DNA of 64,000 nucleotides from Sipunculus nudus (GCA_026874595.1 CM049318.1:33379956-33443955), one strand, 5' to 3'. Positions 13,243 through 63,461 are shown, numbered from the stretch's first letter. Translations and numbers: made by a program. Notes: generated by a model not told the origin, from the sequence alone.

Positions 13243-14186
13243 CAGTAGAACGCCTGCTAATGGCCACGCCTCAATCACGGTCAATACGTCTATAACGGTC
13301 AGATTTTCCGGTCCCGAATTTTCGACCGTTATATTTCATTATCATTTTGTTGTCAATTACGGTCACTCCTCTATTCCGTTTTACGGCCAGGTCTCTCGGT
13401 CCCGCAGGCCGGGAAACGCCTCAATTACGGTCAGGGGCAGTGACTCTGTGACATGACCTCAGCATATCGAGCGGCCACTTCTGACCACAATATCATTACA
13501 CAAGTATCCGCTCTCACATATTCCTGTCTGTTAATGAGAGCCCATCCTACCGTGACTGAGTTATTTGACACGTATCCAGCGTCGTACTACCCCACTCAGC
13601 CCCATTAGTATGCACAATAGTAAGGCATATGTTCCCACGTGCGTGTATGTTGGGGAATCAGTCGTGCGAGCCGGATCTTTATCAGGGTGTTTGTCATTTA
13701 ATTAACGAATGACAACCAGCGGGTCCCGATGATTATGTCAACAGAAAAACGTTAGGCAAAGTGTGGATCTTTAAACTTTCTATAATGTCCTTGTGAACAC
13801 GTACATCAAACGAAACCAGTGCGGCAAACATCGCACAATTTACTCATACTTGAATAATAATGAATAAAAATAAACATTAAAATTGTACAAATATTATGGA
13901 TATACAATCTGTAATTAAATAACAAACACTGTATTTTTACATATTGTTGGTAATTGTTATGAATAGGGTTGATATGATTGTAAATATTTTATTTTTTTTT
14001 ATTGATAACAGTAAATATACTTATACTTTGTATATACGTTTATTTTATTGAATGTAATAAAGATTTGAACTTGGTTTTGTGTTACATTTTAACCCCCCTA
14101 TCCTGGTGTCCTGTATAACGGCCACTCCTGTATTAAGGCAACTTTCATCCAGTCCCGATGGTGACCGTAATACAGGCGTTTTACTG
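13243..14186. mobile_element. Pogo/Tigger-like DNA transposon, degraded (944 bp)
   Basis: The ends are CAGTAGAACGCCTG and its near-perfect inverse CAGGCGTTTTACTG, each bounded by TA. The paralogous repeat copy at 34110-34150 shows the uninterrupted site (CACGTTTTTCTCCTGTATG, then TACCATTGATTTAATTTTC), which confirms both the boundaries and the TA duplication. The inside repeats ACGGTCA/CGGTC words close to the ends. No intact transposase frame is visible. Confidence 0.8.
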
Positions 14187-15620
14187 TACTGTGGATTTAA
14201 TTTTCACAGCATGTGCACATAAGGATTTAATCTGTTAAAATCTGAAATTTGAAAATAATAGCTGCAAAATTAGGCTAGTTATTGAATTTTTTGGAGGATC
14301 TTGTTGTATTCCCTTACATTGTCAAGCAGTCCACTTTGGTCACTGTAGGTCATTCATTGCAGCTCTCTATGCTCCCCAGGCTGTTGGCATAATGTTATGC
14401 AATCCCATCACTAGGGCAAGCCCTCTCTCCACTGAGTTGAGCATGATCAGGCTGTCTGCAGTTAATACCATACCACAGGGAGCCTTTTTCTCTCCCCTCC
14501 CCCAACCCCATTCTGTTGACAGACCTGTACTATGAACTAGGTGAATCTTAAAATTAACATTTTTTTCAGCAACGAGCAGTAACAACGGACACCCCTCCCC
14601 CAACCCACCCCTTCAATACACAGGACTAATAAACAAGATGAATATTATAATTTTAATGTTAAATAAATTCTTTTTGATGAGACTTGGACAATTTTGATTT
14701 TTTTTTGTAAGAAAAAAAATTCAGAAATTTAATCCTAATATTCAAATGTGATAAAATATTAAGATCTAATGTAAGTGCAGACTTACAAAATTTAAGAAGA
14801 TTAAAATACTTTGTAGCATTTCATTCATATCTATTAAAGTTGGCGGGGCTTAGGTGTGAATAACATTGTTAACTTAGTATTAAAATTAGGAATATTGGTC
14901 AAACTTTGGGGGATTAATTTTTAACTCATATGGCCATATATGTAACTTTTGAAAACTTAATTATCTTCACACATTATTTGTTTATGAAATGTTACTTTTA
15001 TTTAACACTTACCATAGGCCTATTTGTTCCCTTGGTGCATCACTAAATGGTTTAGCTCATGTCCACTATTCTATAATTCACAGAGTTTCATTTTAGCAGG
15101 GCCAATTTCTCATAGCTTTTCTAATGATAATATACATAAAAATATTTTTCATTTACTAATATTTTCCAAAATTCAGCTGAGTGATGTGACCCATGGGTCC
15201 CTTGTTTTACATTGCTTTAAACAAAAAGAAATAACATCGGTCTTTAGCATATATTTCTTGCCATCTTAAACCATGAATCAGATAAATCTTTCTTACTATA
15301 TAATGGTATATTAATGTCCCTGTTCTTTAAACTTAAAATATTTTGCACTTTCCATTGAATATTTTGTGTCCAGCACTTAGCTTATTCACTCATGCGAAAT
15401 TACTTATAATCGCATGCTATGAATTTAGTCTTTTTAAAACAAAAAAATGTGTCTTGGTATTGAAGCAATTTCTTCATTGTTTGTGTAAAAATCATATTAA
15501 TGACAGCCCTGTGACGAATACATAAAAATGCCATTTATACACTCTTTTAACTTTAGGGAAAAGAATAATCATTGCTAATATTGAACAAATTTGAATTTGT
15601 ATTTGTTATTGATATCATTT

Positions 15621-15900
15621 TTAGCTCAGCTGACTATGTCATCTGAGCTATATAGTCGTGGTCCTTTGTCGGTCGTCCGTCCGTCCGTCCGTCCGTTAAC
15701 AGGGCACGTTTTGAAACCATTGGACCTACGAATACAAAATTTTGCATACAGTTAGATGTCCCAAAAATCTCCTACCATACTGAAATTTGGGTCATTAAGA
15801 CTTCGTTCCTCATATTCCATAAAAAAAAATTGTTACAGTTCTAGACTGCCTGATCTCAAAACTAATGATCTGAATTTGATCATAGTAAATATTCATATTT
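15621..15900 (+). repeat. Dispersed repeat, TTTTAGCTCAGCTGAC family, copy B (5' part)
   Basis: The first 280 bp match the start of copies A and C: the same hairpin, a run of GTCC repeats ('cgtccgtccgtccgtccgtt') and the word GGCACGTTTTGAAACCATTG. Similarity fades after about 15900. Confidence 0.65.
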
Positions 15901-17690
15901 TTCATATTTTTGCAATCAATGTGTAACGGATTTCGCTCTGATACTTTATATTGTACCCTTTTTTATCGTAGTAATAGTGACGCTTATTATGAACGGATCA
16001 TTAGCATTGGATGTGACACTATTTTGGTCAGGTTTAAAATACAATATTTAATAGATATCAGCAGCCATGTGTTTAAAATAATACATAGATGGTATTAAAT
16101 TTCACATTTAACGTGGCACATGTAATTGTTAAATTTATCTGTGAATTTTAAATTAATCCGTATAAGGTTGAGATCCAAATACTTAAATTATATCAGGTTT
16201 ATTAAGCCGCTACATGTAATGCTACATTTTGCTACAACTACATGTAATTAATCAATTAGTATACAGTAGCTCCTGTATAGTACTCATTTGTTACTCTGAT
16301 TTATCTAACAAGAGTAACTGTTGGCTTTTATCACCAACAGACCTTTTTCATCTCAGTTGTGCCACCTGTCGGTGGTGAATAACACAAAGTGTTCGGGTCT
16401 GCTATATTGACAAAAATCATATTTCAAACGACAAGTGTAAGTACTATACCTCATATTTGACGGTATAGGCTACCTTGTTGACCTCTGACTAATAGGAACA
16501 GAACAAAGCAGACAATGATTAAAAGGAGTGCCATGCCCATGAAAAAGATCCACTAAAACAACCCAAGGCGTCAAAGTAGATGATTTAAAATTTACAGCTC
16601 CATAGGATATTTGAGGTTATTTATAAATAGAAATGGTACATTGTAAAATTTGGAAGTATTGCTATTTATTGAGGAAGACAGGGAGTCATAATAATAAAAA
16701 ATGCAGCGAGTGAACATTGGTAATGGCGCTCAACTGTTGAATGCAGCCCAAGACACTCTGATCGACCTACTGTACATTTCTGATCTTAGAGAAAGAAAAT
16801 GAGGTGTGAAAAATACATGATATATACTGACTTCACTTGAAAACATTCCTAATGTCCAAAACAATGCGGAATTCATGTCATGATACTTTTAAAATCTGAT
16901 CGCAAGATCATTGCACAACAATTCAAAAGTTTGTATGCCTCCATTATTGTTGCTTTTAATATTTATTTTAATCTCTGTAAGATTTTAATTTTTTTCAGAT
17001 GCTGCATGAGCCTGGCTTTTTCTGTGATGTTGGTGGTGCTGTTAGGCATTATTTTTTTTTTAATTTTTCGTTTTACAAACAGCGCCGACCTCCAAAATGC
17101 CCAAAATGAAAAAGAATTAAATAAATAAATAATTTTTTTTAATAATAAGATTTTTATTATTCCGCCAGCCGATCGTTAAAATTGATTTTTTTTAAACAAT
17201 AATGCCCGAAAGACGTTTGCAAACACTACATATGCCCCGTAGAGACTACAGAGGTCAACCTTAAAAAAATCGGTGTTGTTGCTAACCCGGCCGGCAGAGA
17301 ATTTTTGCTGCAGCTGGAAAACTTTGACTAATCTGCAAATTACTTATTTGTATGATCTGCCGCAAGCGCCCTTGGGCCCGTAAAAATCTGCCTTAAAATG
17401 CTATAAAAATAGCTCTTCTTTTACATTCTAAGATGCTCTTTATTTCCATGATGAAAGTATTAGAGACGTTGCCGATTGTTTAATTTGGGCCTTCAAATTA
17501 GCGTGAGAGGAGAAAAACTACCAAGAAAAAGTTTAGTTACTCGGGTGAAACAGCCAGGAAAAAATATTGAGCAATAAGAAATGGTTCTCATATGATTACA
17601 AATAAAGCGGAAGCTCCTTATTTACTTATTAAATGGAAGTTCTCTCGATAGTCATACCGTCTAATGTAAATATTTAGACCATGTGACAGC
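15901..17690. other. No gene supported; two tiny frames noted
   Basis: Two short frames look faintly protein-like: 16701-16802 (33 codons, starting MQRVNIGNGAQLLNAAQD) and 16999-17109 (starting right after a TTTTTTCAG, MLHEPGFFCDVGGAVRHY). Neither has a recognisable homologue nor clear splice partners. The stretch from 16330 to 16480 contains a 'gtgccacctgtcggtggtga' phrase shared with the GTATCCCC repeat family. Confidence 0.25.
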
Positions 17691-17693
17691 TTG

Positions 17694-17837
17694 ATTTGCA
17701 TAAACACGTGCTTCTCATGCACGCATACGTTCTTGTTATTGGCGAAGCGGTCACGTGCCATAGACAAAGAGCCAGTAAGAGGTTCGTAGTAAAAATTCAT
17801 CCGGGTGACTTCATTCATGACTCTTTTGGCGGGAAAA
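17694..17837. promoter_or_regulatory. Candidate control region: octamer, two E-boxes, E2F site
   Basis: Within 144 bp lie a perfect octamer ATTTGCAT (17694-17701), two CACGTG E-boxes (17705-17710 and 17752-17757) and an E2F-type site TTTGGCGGGAAAA (17825-17837). These are matches to well-known vertebrate and insect consensus words. The local sequence is less AT-rich than its surroundings. What it would control is unknown; DHX8 starts 3.3 kb downstream. Confidence 0.35.
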
Positions 17838-18106
17838 TATTCGATGACATCGTGATATACATTGATTCGAGAAGGGCCGGACACAACCCATAAATGCGCA
17901 TATACTTTATCCAACAATGCCGAGAAGTGCTGTCGTCAGCTTCAACATTTAATAATATTCTATTCTTGGTAAATGATGGATATCATATGATTCTTGTTGT
18001 TAAAAGTCTAAAAAAAAGGGACAGACAATGCGTTTTATTAAAAATAAGATCATTTTAAATGGACTCGACTAACTTTGAGTGGAAATCTGATAAAACATGT
18101 TTTTGC

Positions 18107-18108
<2 letters not shown>

Positions 18109-18137
<29 letters not shown>
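18109..18137. repeat. Poly-T tract (29 T)
   Basis: A run of 29 T. It could be the antisense of a retroposed poly(A) tail, but I see no target duplication or gene body beside it. Confidence 0.9.
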
Positions 18138-18140
<3 letters not shown>

Positions 18141-18434
18141 GACCTCCTACCTATATGGACAAAATCAAAAGTGTTCGTAGAACAAATCATTAAAAAATGC
18201 CTTACAATCCGCAAAAGGTATTCGTATCGTATTATTTTACAAGTTAAATTTTATATTATTATATTGACATTGTATATCATATTCTCATATATATGTATAA
18301 ATTAATGGATATTATTCTTTACTATGGCTCGAGCTGTGCGCAGATTCCATAATTAAATCATTGAAATCTCCAAATAACACGAACACCCTAGGTACCCCGA
18401 CCACTTTTGCTGGTCCCGCATGAGGTCGTGTTAC

Positions 18435-18435
18435 C

Positions 18436-18531
<96 letters not shown>

Positions 18532-18538
18532 ATATATA
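18435..18538. repeat. (TA)n microsatellite
   Basis: About 100 bp of nearly pure TA with a few ATG/GCA interruptions. It creates spurious open frames of alternating Ile and Tyr on both strands. Confidence 0.95.
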
Positions 18539-18566
18539 GAAAAGCGGCCGAACTGTTTCGCTAATA

Positions 18567-18641
18567 ATGCTAGCTTTTCTCGCGGAACGGTTGGAACGCC
18601 GGACATGGGTGCCACCGACATGAGTTCGAATCACGGATCGG
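18567..18641 (+). mobile_element. tRNA-like SINE head
   Basis: The stretch reads as a tRNA-derived promoter. An A-box-like TCGCGGAACGG is followed by 'ttggaacgccggac' and then a B-box-like AGTTCGAATCA about 35 bp on. The wording resembles tRNA-Leu/Ser-type heads. It does not fold as a functional tRNA by eye and lacks clean acceptor ends, so a SINE remnant is more likely than a tRNA gene. Confidence 0.45.
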
Positions 18642-19688
18642 CCAATTCTGCTGCCGTAATCCGCATGCCAAATTTGATTTAAATTCATTATATGTCCCAG
18701 TAAACATTAATTTAAATCTGGTACAGTGTTCTTTCCGATGGCATAAATATTTTGGTGCTTATCATCATTTAACATGATTTTGTAACATTAAAAAAAATAC
18801 ATTTTAAAACTTATTAGTGGACTAATATTTAACTACATGACGGTATCTAAAGATTTCCCTCTCCTGAGTGTCTTTCTCTTTGAAAAATTAATTTTAATTT
18901 TTTTATCGAATTAAAAGTCTTAATCGATTTAAAACACGTTTGGGGTTGATTTTAGATATATGCGTTTTTCCAGTCATGCTATTTAATTAGCCCATGATAA
19001 GTAACTTGTTTTCACTTGGTGCTCATGCACTTGTTCTTCCTGGTTCTGTACTTATGCTAATATCATCGCCTCTTTTCGCCAATTCAAGACTATCTACAAC
19101 AATTATGTACAAATAAAAATGACAAATACGTTTATGGGTATTTCTACAGAAAACGTCGCATTTCAAGGGTTTTCTTGGTGATTTTTTTTAATCTTGATTT
19201 TGATATAATAAAACTTAATTTGTAGAAAAATATCGTTAGAATTGTTAAATAATGCAAGTAGTGCACTTTTCAGTTTCTTTTTTTTATAAATAGTCCAGGT
19301 AAGGGGAAAATATGAACCTTTTTCTCGACACCGTGACACGCAGTAAAAACTCACTTGCACATTTCAGAAATTGTTTTGACTTGATTTTTTTGTGATTTTC
19401 GATAAAATCAAAATTAACAGCCTTTGATAAAATCAAAACTTAAATTTCAGTTATGAATTAAACAAAAAAAAAGTGTGTAAAAAAGAACATATTTTCTTCT
19501 TTTTAATTAACTTTTGAAAACAAAAATTGTCTCTATTCCTATTTTAGCTTCCAGAGGGGTGCATTTGCAGGGATTTACCGGACAAAGTACTTTGGTACAT
19601 CTACCTTCAGAATTTGAGTCTAAATACCTTGTTAATTATTTTGAATGTACAGGAAATAAAATTTAAACATGGTTTTAAATCATCTAGG

Positions 19689-20320
19689 TAACGGTGTTGA
19701 GCATAGATAACGGTGTTGAGCATAGGTAACGGAGTCGAGCTTCTGAAGTAAAAATAACCATATAGTGACTACTTGAATACCAGTAATATGTATTAAAACA
19801 AGCAAATGCCTGTTTGAATAGAAGAAACGCAAATGTTTAAAATATTTAGCCCAAAATATGTTTCAAATTCTATTTCAATAATTTGGATTTAATACCAATT
19901 AAGTTCTCGACACCGTTACCTTGCTCTCGACACCGTTATTTTTCATGCAGGTAACGGTTTCGAGTGGTAACGGTGCTGAGATTTTTTCATCTATACGTCA
20001 AATGCAGGACAAAAATTACTTACATACCGTCCCTAAGAGGGCAGCACGAGTTATCACTTCATGAACAACAAGAGGAAGCCATTTTCGAAGTGTTATATGT
20101 GACGGTTAATTTTTCGCAGGTCTAACGGTGTCGAGTCCAAATAAACATACGGTGATTTTTTTAATCCTTTAATGATTAACAGAGAACACTGATATGACAG
20201 TTACTAAATTTAATTGTGGATTATGTGTACAAAATTTCCTGAACTCTAATAAACGCCGCTCCCTGCATCAGCAAAGTGGTTTCTGTTCACGCGCTGCAAG
20301 GTCAAAAGGTCAGGTAACGG
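19689..20320. promoter_or_regulatory. Cluster of TAACGGTGTCGAG words on both strands
   Basis: TAACGG (or CCGTTA) occurs at 19689, 19708, 19727, 19913(-), 19933(-), 19952, 19968, 20123 and 20315, mostly within the longer word TAACGGTGTCGAG. A further near match lies at 19324-19335. The first three copies have an exact 19-bp period. TAACGG is the consensus bound by MYB proteins. The cluster ends about 840 bp upstream of the DHX8 ATG. It may instead be a repeat family with no regulatory role. Confidence 0.5.
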
Positions 20321-20749
20321 TGCCGGGTTTATTTTGGGAGACATACTTTTTAAATCATAATTTTTGTATTAAAAACAAAACGGTCAGGAAAAATCAAGCA
20401 AAATTATCATCTTAACAAACTTTCACCGCTGTGACAACGTGGAAAACAAAATCTATATAAATTGAACAGTGGTTACAGAAAAACACTGTTTTGAATTTTA
20501 GATCCGAGAGAAAGGGACATTTGACAACGGAAATTTGAGGGTATTGTAACATTTGCAGCTTTTTTTCTGTATGTATTTCTGTCCCGATTTAAATTATTTT
20601 TATCTCATAATAATGGTTATATCTTTAGCAACAATCTGAATGGTTATTTATGTCATTTTTAGCATTTGCTAAATTCTCAGTAACAAATATAGTTTCGGGA
20701 CATGAAATGCAACATTTTTTGTAGAAATACCCTTATACAAGGGGTCGTT

Positions 20750-21158
20750 TGTGCGCAGTACATAGACTGATGCCAGCGCCATCTACCGTTTGCGATGGTA
20801 ACTCAGTCCATCTGTCGGACGCAACTTTCGCGCAGGGTTAAGGTCTATTGTGCATAATTTTGTAATTTACACTTCTCAGGCAAAATGGCTGGATTTCGGC
20901 GTAAAAGCGTGCAGTGCGAATGAATGTGTATATGAGATCTATCCTGGACTTTCATAGACTGATCTCATGTGTGGAGAATGCTGTCGGACGATCGTCATAT
21001 CAACTTATAGACGGGTCCCTTCTCTTTATGTACCGGATATGAAAATTCTGATTTCTAATTAGTAGGGAACAAGTCTGAAGTCTCTTGATATCTCAACGAT
21101 GGAGTGACGTCTTTAATTTGTTTACATCGTTACTGGTCGACAGATCTCAACCTCAGCC
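20750..21158 (+). promoter_or_regulatory. DHX8: DHX8 promoter and 5' untranslated region (approximate)
   Basis: This stretch is more GC-rich than its neighbours and directly precedes the DHX8 start. It contains an E2F-type TTTCGCGC at 20826-20833 and a CRE-like TGACGTC at 21104-21110. A minimal upstream frame (ATG GAG TGA) lies at 21099-21107. The chosen DHX8 start sits in a strong context, CAGCCATGG, with G at -3 and +4. No TATA box is evident and the transcription start cannot be placed. Confidence 0.45.
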
Positions 21159-59381
<38,223 letters not shown>

Positions 59382-60358
59382 CGAGATCTATCACTTAGTC
59401 ATTATGAGATTTTATTTCTTATGACAGAATTGTTTCTTCAGACAATTCTGTTATTTTATCATAGGATAATTAGACAGATCTGCCGGCATGTGTAAATGGT
59501 CATGTATGTGAAGGATCCAAGTGATGTGACAGGTGGCAAGGTGACATGCTTAATGCTGCCACTCTGGACTTTTCAAAAAGTGCAAGATCTGAAAATGTAT
59601 AAATCATCGCCAGAGTGCAGAATTTTTAAAGGAAGACATCCAAAAATTGTGTGAAAGTCACCAAGTTTGATATTTATCAGTTATTCAGGATATATAAAAC
59701 ATGAATCTCCAGTGTTTCATATTTCCGATCATTTTGTTGAGCCAATCTTCACTCGGTAAAATGTCACTATTATGAAATGCCGACAGAGCATCTTGTATAC
59801 ATAAGTATGAGTATAGACTATAAAATTATCAACCTGAAGTTAAAGATTTGAGAAAAGAAGAATAATATAATATTAATACCTGAAAGAGTATGAAGAGAGT
59901 ACAGAAACAGTCTTTTTCTGAAAAAAATAATACTTTTAAAAATTGTAGAGTTGCAGTACTGCATTCTCTCCACCAGATGGAACTGGTTTTAGGCAGTGGG
60001 TCTTAAGTGGTTTGGAGCTAGTTCAGTAGTGTGGATCTTTTACATTGTAACTCTCAGACAGGACTACCATGACTGGGGGGAATATTTTCAGATTTGAGTT
60101 AGAAACACCATATCTAAGTCTGCACTAGAAAATCATCCGTTGTTCTGTGATAGGCGCAATATTTAGAAGAGGGTGCCATATGCTGGCCAAGCAAATAACT
60201 AAGAACTAGTAACTTGTACCTTTAATCAGATGCATATATATGTATGAACTTTCTGTGTAATTGAAGACACAAGCAACTTGATATATCAAGCAGCTACCTT
60301 CACATGTATCTCATAATTACTGCTGATCATTTTGTTCAATGTAAAACAAAGTTCATCA

Positions 60359-60605
60359 ACAGGGTATCGCAGCTACAGCAAAATCTCACTACATGACCAT
60401 ATTAATTTAAAACAAGTAAAACTACAGGGTATTGCAGTTACAGCAAAATCCCACAACATGACCACTTACCGAACAAAAGTGATTGGGCGATCATGTTATC
60501 TGGAGGTTTTATGAGGATTTAAAAGGACTCTGGGACCAAAAATAGTGGTTGCCTTAGTCAGGTGGTCATGACAGCAGAGTGGTTGCAAGGCAAGATTTCA
60601 GTGTT
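60359..60605. mobile_element. Pogo/Tigger-like remnant with duplicated left end
   Basis: The words 'cagggtatcgcagctacag' and 'catgacca' appear twice, at 60359-60400 and 60424-60464, a tandem duplication of about 65 bp. The right end reads GGCAAGATTTCAGTG. The style matches the other ACCAC/GGTGGTC-containing elements here. Confidence 0.5.
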
Positions 60606-61608
60606 ATTCTAACTGTATTAAAGTTAATCCAGGAAAGAATGATCTCAAAATCTAGAAGATATAGGTACATGAAATGGCCTCTGTGTAAAAACAAGATGGC
60701 CTAAAGACACGAGGAACTGCATTTAAGGATCTATTCACTTGCAGATTTTAAATGTTTTTATCACTGATTGATAGTAAGTTTAAAAATTTATGGATCATAC
60801 CAACCTTAATATATATATTTTTCAAATTAAACAAAAGAAAAAGTGTACAGTCAGTGAAAAAGATTTATTTTGACTATTTACAGCATTTCAGATAACTGGT
60901 AGGACACTTGAATAACTTTAATATACCTCCTAGATACCTCCTACCAAAATAACAATTTATCCTCAAACATACTTCCAGGTGTATCATGCTGTAATTAACA
61001 GTAATACCACACAAGATTATATGAAAATACAAAAAAAAGGTTAAAAACTTGTCAGACAAAAAGGATCAAATTGTCAAAAAATATATGAAAAGAAAAGTTA
61101 AAGTGTAAAATTGCACAACTCTGTATAATTCCACTGGTGTGTCAAATTTTAGCATACAATTTCTCAGGATTTCATATCTTGAGTCATTATGTTTAACATT
61201 TTAGATCACGGCAGTTGTTCACAAAATGTTGCCATTTTAAAAAATTAATGGACACACTGACATCTGCCATTCTCACCAAATTAAATTACATTTTTAAAGA
61301 CCTGAAAAAAAGTAGTAATGTAATAAAAAACCGCCTTTTCTGAATAAAAAGTATAATAATTTTTTTCAGTCATAGTGGCAGGATTGACTTACATCATAGT
61401 ATGATGAAGGCTGAACTTGTGATGCGTAGATTTTGTTATATACTTTGCAGACTTTAATTAGACTACTATTGAGTGTTTGTGTATACATCTGTATGGTAGA
61501 GCTGAATAAGTCTGTTCATCTTAAATAATCTATGTACAGAGTGCAACAAACTGTCTTGTGTATGTGTGAATGACTATTGTTTTCTTGTATATATGTGTAA
61601 ATATATTA

Positions 61609-61614
61609 AATAAA
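61609..61614 (+). terminator. DHX8: Likely DHX8 poly(A) signal
   Basis: AATAAA preceded by TGTGTAAATATATT and followed about 20 bp on by a GT/T-rich stretch. Confidence 0.55.
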
Positions 61615-62339
61615 CATGATAACATATGTTCTGATTATTTTTGTTTTTAATTTACTCTCATCAACTGAATCATATAATTACTTGGGCAATTTCTCATGCT
61701 AACTACCTTGTCCCCGATAGTTAAATATCTCAATTTACAGAAATGAGCGAGTAGGTTCTACATTTTTTGTGTCAGGATTGAGATCATGCTGGTACATACA
61801 ACAACACCTGGGAACAGGTATTTGTGTGAACCAGTCAAGTCCAAGTACAGGATTTTTGTATAGTACCTAGGTACAGAGACTTAAGAAAATACTCTTGATA
61901 CAAATAAAAATAGTTAAATTCTGGCACTTTAAATAATTATAATTGCATACAATTAATCTAGATATGCAAGCAAACTGGTCGGTACAATCTACCTTGATTA
62001 TACTATAACAGATGCAGATAAGTTGACCCCTGATTACAGGTACTTCCCACCAGCCCAAAATCTGCTCCGTCTGCTTGAATCATATTTAGACTAAGCCAAA
62101 AATCAGTTGTCCTAACCATATCTGTCATTACTTCATAGATATATGGTACTGTGACTTATATTTATCAGATTTTCATGCAGAATAGCAGTACATTTTCACA
62201 CCAGCTTTGGCTCAAATATGAACAAGAATAAATACAGTTGTATATACACTTATTAACAAAAAACTTTTTGTAACATGTTTTATGTACACTAGAAACTTAA
62301 AACATAACTTCTTAGTTTGTGCAGGTATAAATAAGATGA

Positions 62340-62396
62340 TTACAGTTCTGGAGGCTTGACATGGTATTCTTCATCTGTTTCTATGCCAACATCATC
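62340..62396 (-). CDS. Last coding exon of an unidentified minus-strand gene
   Basis: On the minus strand, after an acceptor TTTTTAATTACAG, it reads DDVGIETDEEYHVKPPEL and stops with TAA (62342-62340). 57 bp, phase 0. I do not recognise the protein. The gene converges on DHX8, with its 3' end 0.7 kb from the DHX8 poly(A) signal. Confidence 0.6.
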   Translation of the reverse strand, partial: DDVGIETDEEYHVKPPEL

Positions 62397-62859
62397 CTGT
62401 AATTAAAAATGAACAATATTAAACCATTATCACCCCAGAAAAAAGTGCATTCCTTGGCAGACTGAGAAGCTTGTATATATATACACACATGTATGTTGAC
62501 AACATAAAGGCTTTCCCATAATAATTATTACATGTACAATATGTAAATGGCAAATTTAAGTCCTAGAAATTCATCTTAAGATATCCTGGAATAATGTTTA
62601 ACCCTGCAATTATGAAGGGGTTGTTTCAGTCAGTTCTGTGTGTGTGTTTGTGTCTGCAAGATATCTGAAGACTTGAAAATTAGGATTGTGAAAATTTTAA
62701 AGGGATTAAATGTTGGTATAAATTCTTCTGAAATAAAAAGGGTTGCTGTTTTAATTGACTGACCTCATCTTGCATAACCTCAAAGGGTTATAACATGATT
62801 ATGTAATCATCCTTTAAGCATGATTCTGTGACTTGTGTTACTGAGCATGACATCACGTG

Positions 62860-63240
62860 TTGCTAATTTGAAAGGTAACTGTAGCTATGGCAACACAACA
62901 TGATGATGGATTTTGGGGTCACAAGGTCAAAGTTCAAGGTCACATAAGCCAGCTGTCCTCAAATTTGTTTCTAGATGAAAACTCGTGTGAATCATCATAT
63001 GCATTTCAAACTTGACTTATGTACGGCCCACCACTAATGTAAGAACCCTTCACAGGACCCACATCCTTGCAAAGATCATGGAGACATTGTAAATGTTTCA
63101 TCCAAAATCTTGCAATTAAGATTACCTGACAATATAGGAAGAACCATGATGATTTCAACATCACAAGTTCAAAGGTCAAGGTCCATCCTACTGATTTATA
63201 TGCTGACCAAGCTCACAGTTAATACATCAGATGTAATGAT
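62860..63240 (+). repeat. AGGTCA-rich repeat, second copy
   Basis: Phrases 'ttggggtcacaaggtcaaag' and 'aagttcaaaggtcaaggtc' match the inner repeat at 10720-12856. DR1-like sites lie at 62924-62936 (AGGTCAAAGTTCA) and 63166-63178 (AGTTCAAAGGTCA). It lies in the intron between the two exons of the minus-strand gene. Confidence 0.6.
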
Positions 63241-63401
63241 GCCTCTGTTGCTCGGGATGCTCCACTCCTACACCTTCATACATGACTATCACTGATTCAA
63301 ACTTTAACATCTTGGTTCAGATGTTTAAATACTATTTTGGGGCAGTTCCCTCTGTCTCTGCATGCAATCAGTCCTTTATTTTATTTTTTAATAATACTTA
63401 C

Positions 63402-63461
63402 ATACAGCTGCTTTTTAGTTTTGGGATATCCTTCCAAGATGGCATTCACTATGTCATTTGT
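63402..63461 (-). CDS. Penultimate coding exon of the minus-strand gene
   Basis: On the minus strand, after CATTTTTTTCAG, it reads TNDIVNAILEGYPKTKKQLY in 60 bp and is followed by a perfect gtaagt donor (63401-63396). Joined in phase 0 to the exon at 62340-62396 it gives a 38-residue C terminus. Splice signals on both sides support it; the rest of the gene lies to the right of the window. Confidence 0.6.

Larger units (their letters stand above)
10341..15209 (+). repeat. Composite dispersed repeat, TTTTAGCTCAGCTGAC family, copy A
   Basis: It starts TTTTAGCTCAGCTGACTATG, whose AGCTCAG and CTGAGCT words can pair as a hairpin. It ends near 15209 with TCAGCTGAGTG then GACCCATGGGTCCCTTGTTT. Comparison with the shorter copy at 33534-35252 shows the same order of internal phrases, such as 'aggactgcc' and 'aaaaccactcatctg'. 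The copy at hand is interrupted by a second repeat type at about 10720-12856 and by a pogo-like element at 13243-14186. The phrases around 10570-10700 recur at 12860-12990, so the inner insertion is flanked by duplicated family sequence. Confidence 0.7.
59382..61640 (+). other. DHX8: DHX8 3' untranslated region (approximate)
   Basis: About 2.2 kb of AT-rich sequence follow the stop. A good poly(A) signal, AATAAA at 61609-61614, is followed by a T-rich stretch (ATTATTTTTGTTTTT). An earlier AATAAA is at 61343-61348. The region contains pogo-like repeat sequence at 60359-60605. Confidence 0.55.

Noticed and set aside
16701-16802. 33-codon frame MQRVNIGNGAQLLNAAQD...
   Set aside because: Looks protein-like but is isolated, with no recognised homologue or convincing splice donor.
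17618-17917. 99-codon minus-strand frame
   Set aside because: No domain or splice context recognised; another frame of 65 codons overlaps on the other strand.
18567-18641. Possible functional tRNA gene
   Set aside because: A and B boxes are degenerate and no paired acceptor stem is visible; called a SINE head instead.
18388-18688. Overlapping frames rich in Ile and Tyr
   Set aside because: Caused by the (TA)n microsatellite.
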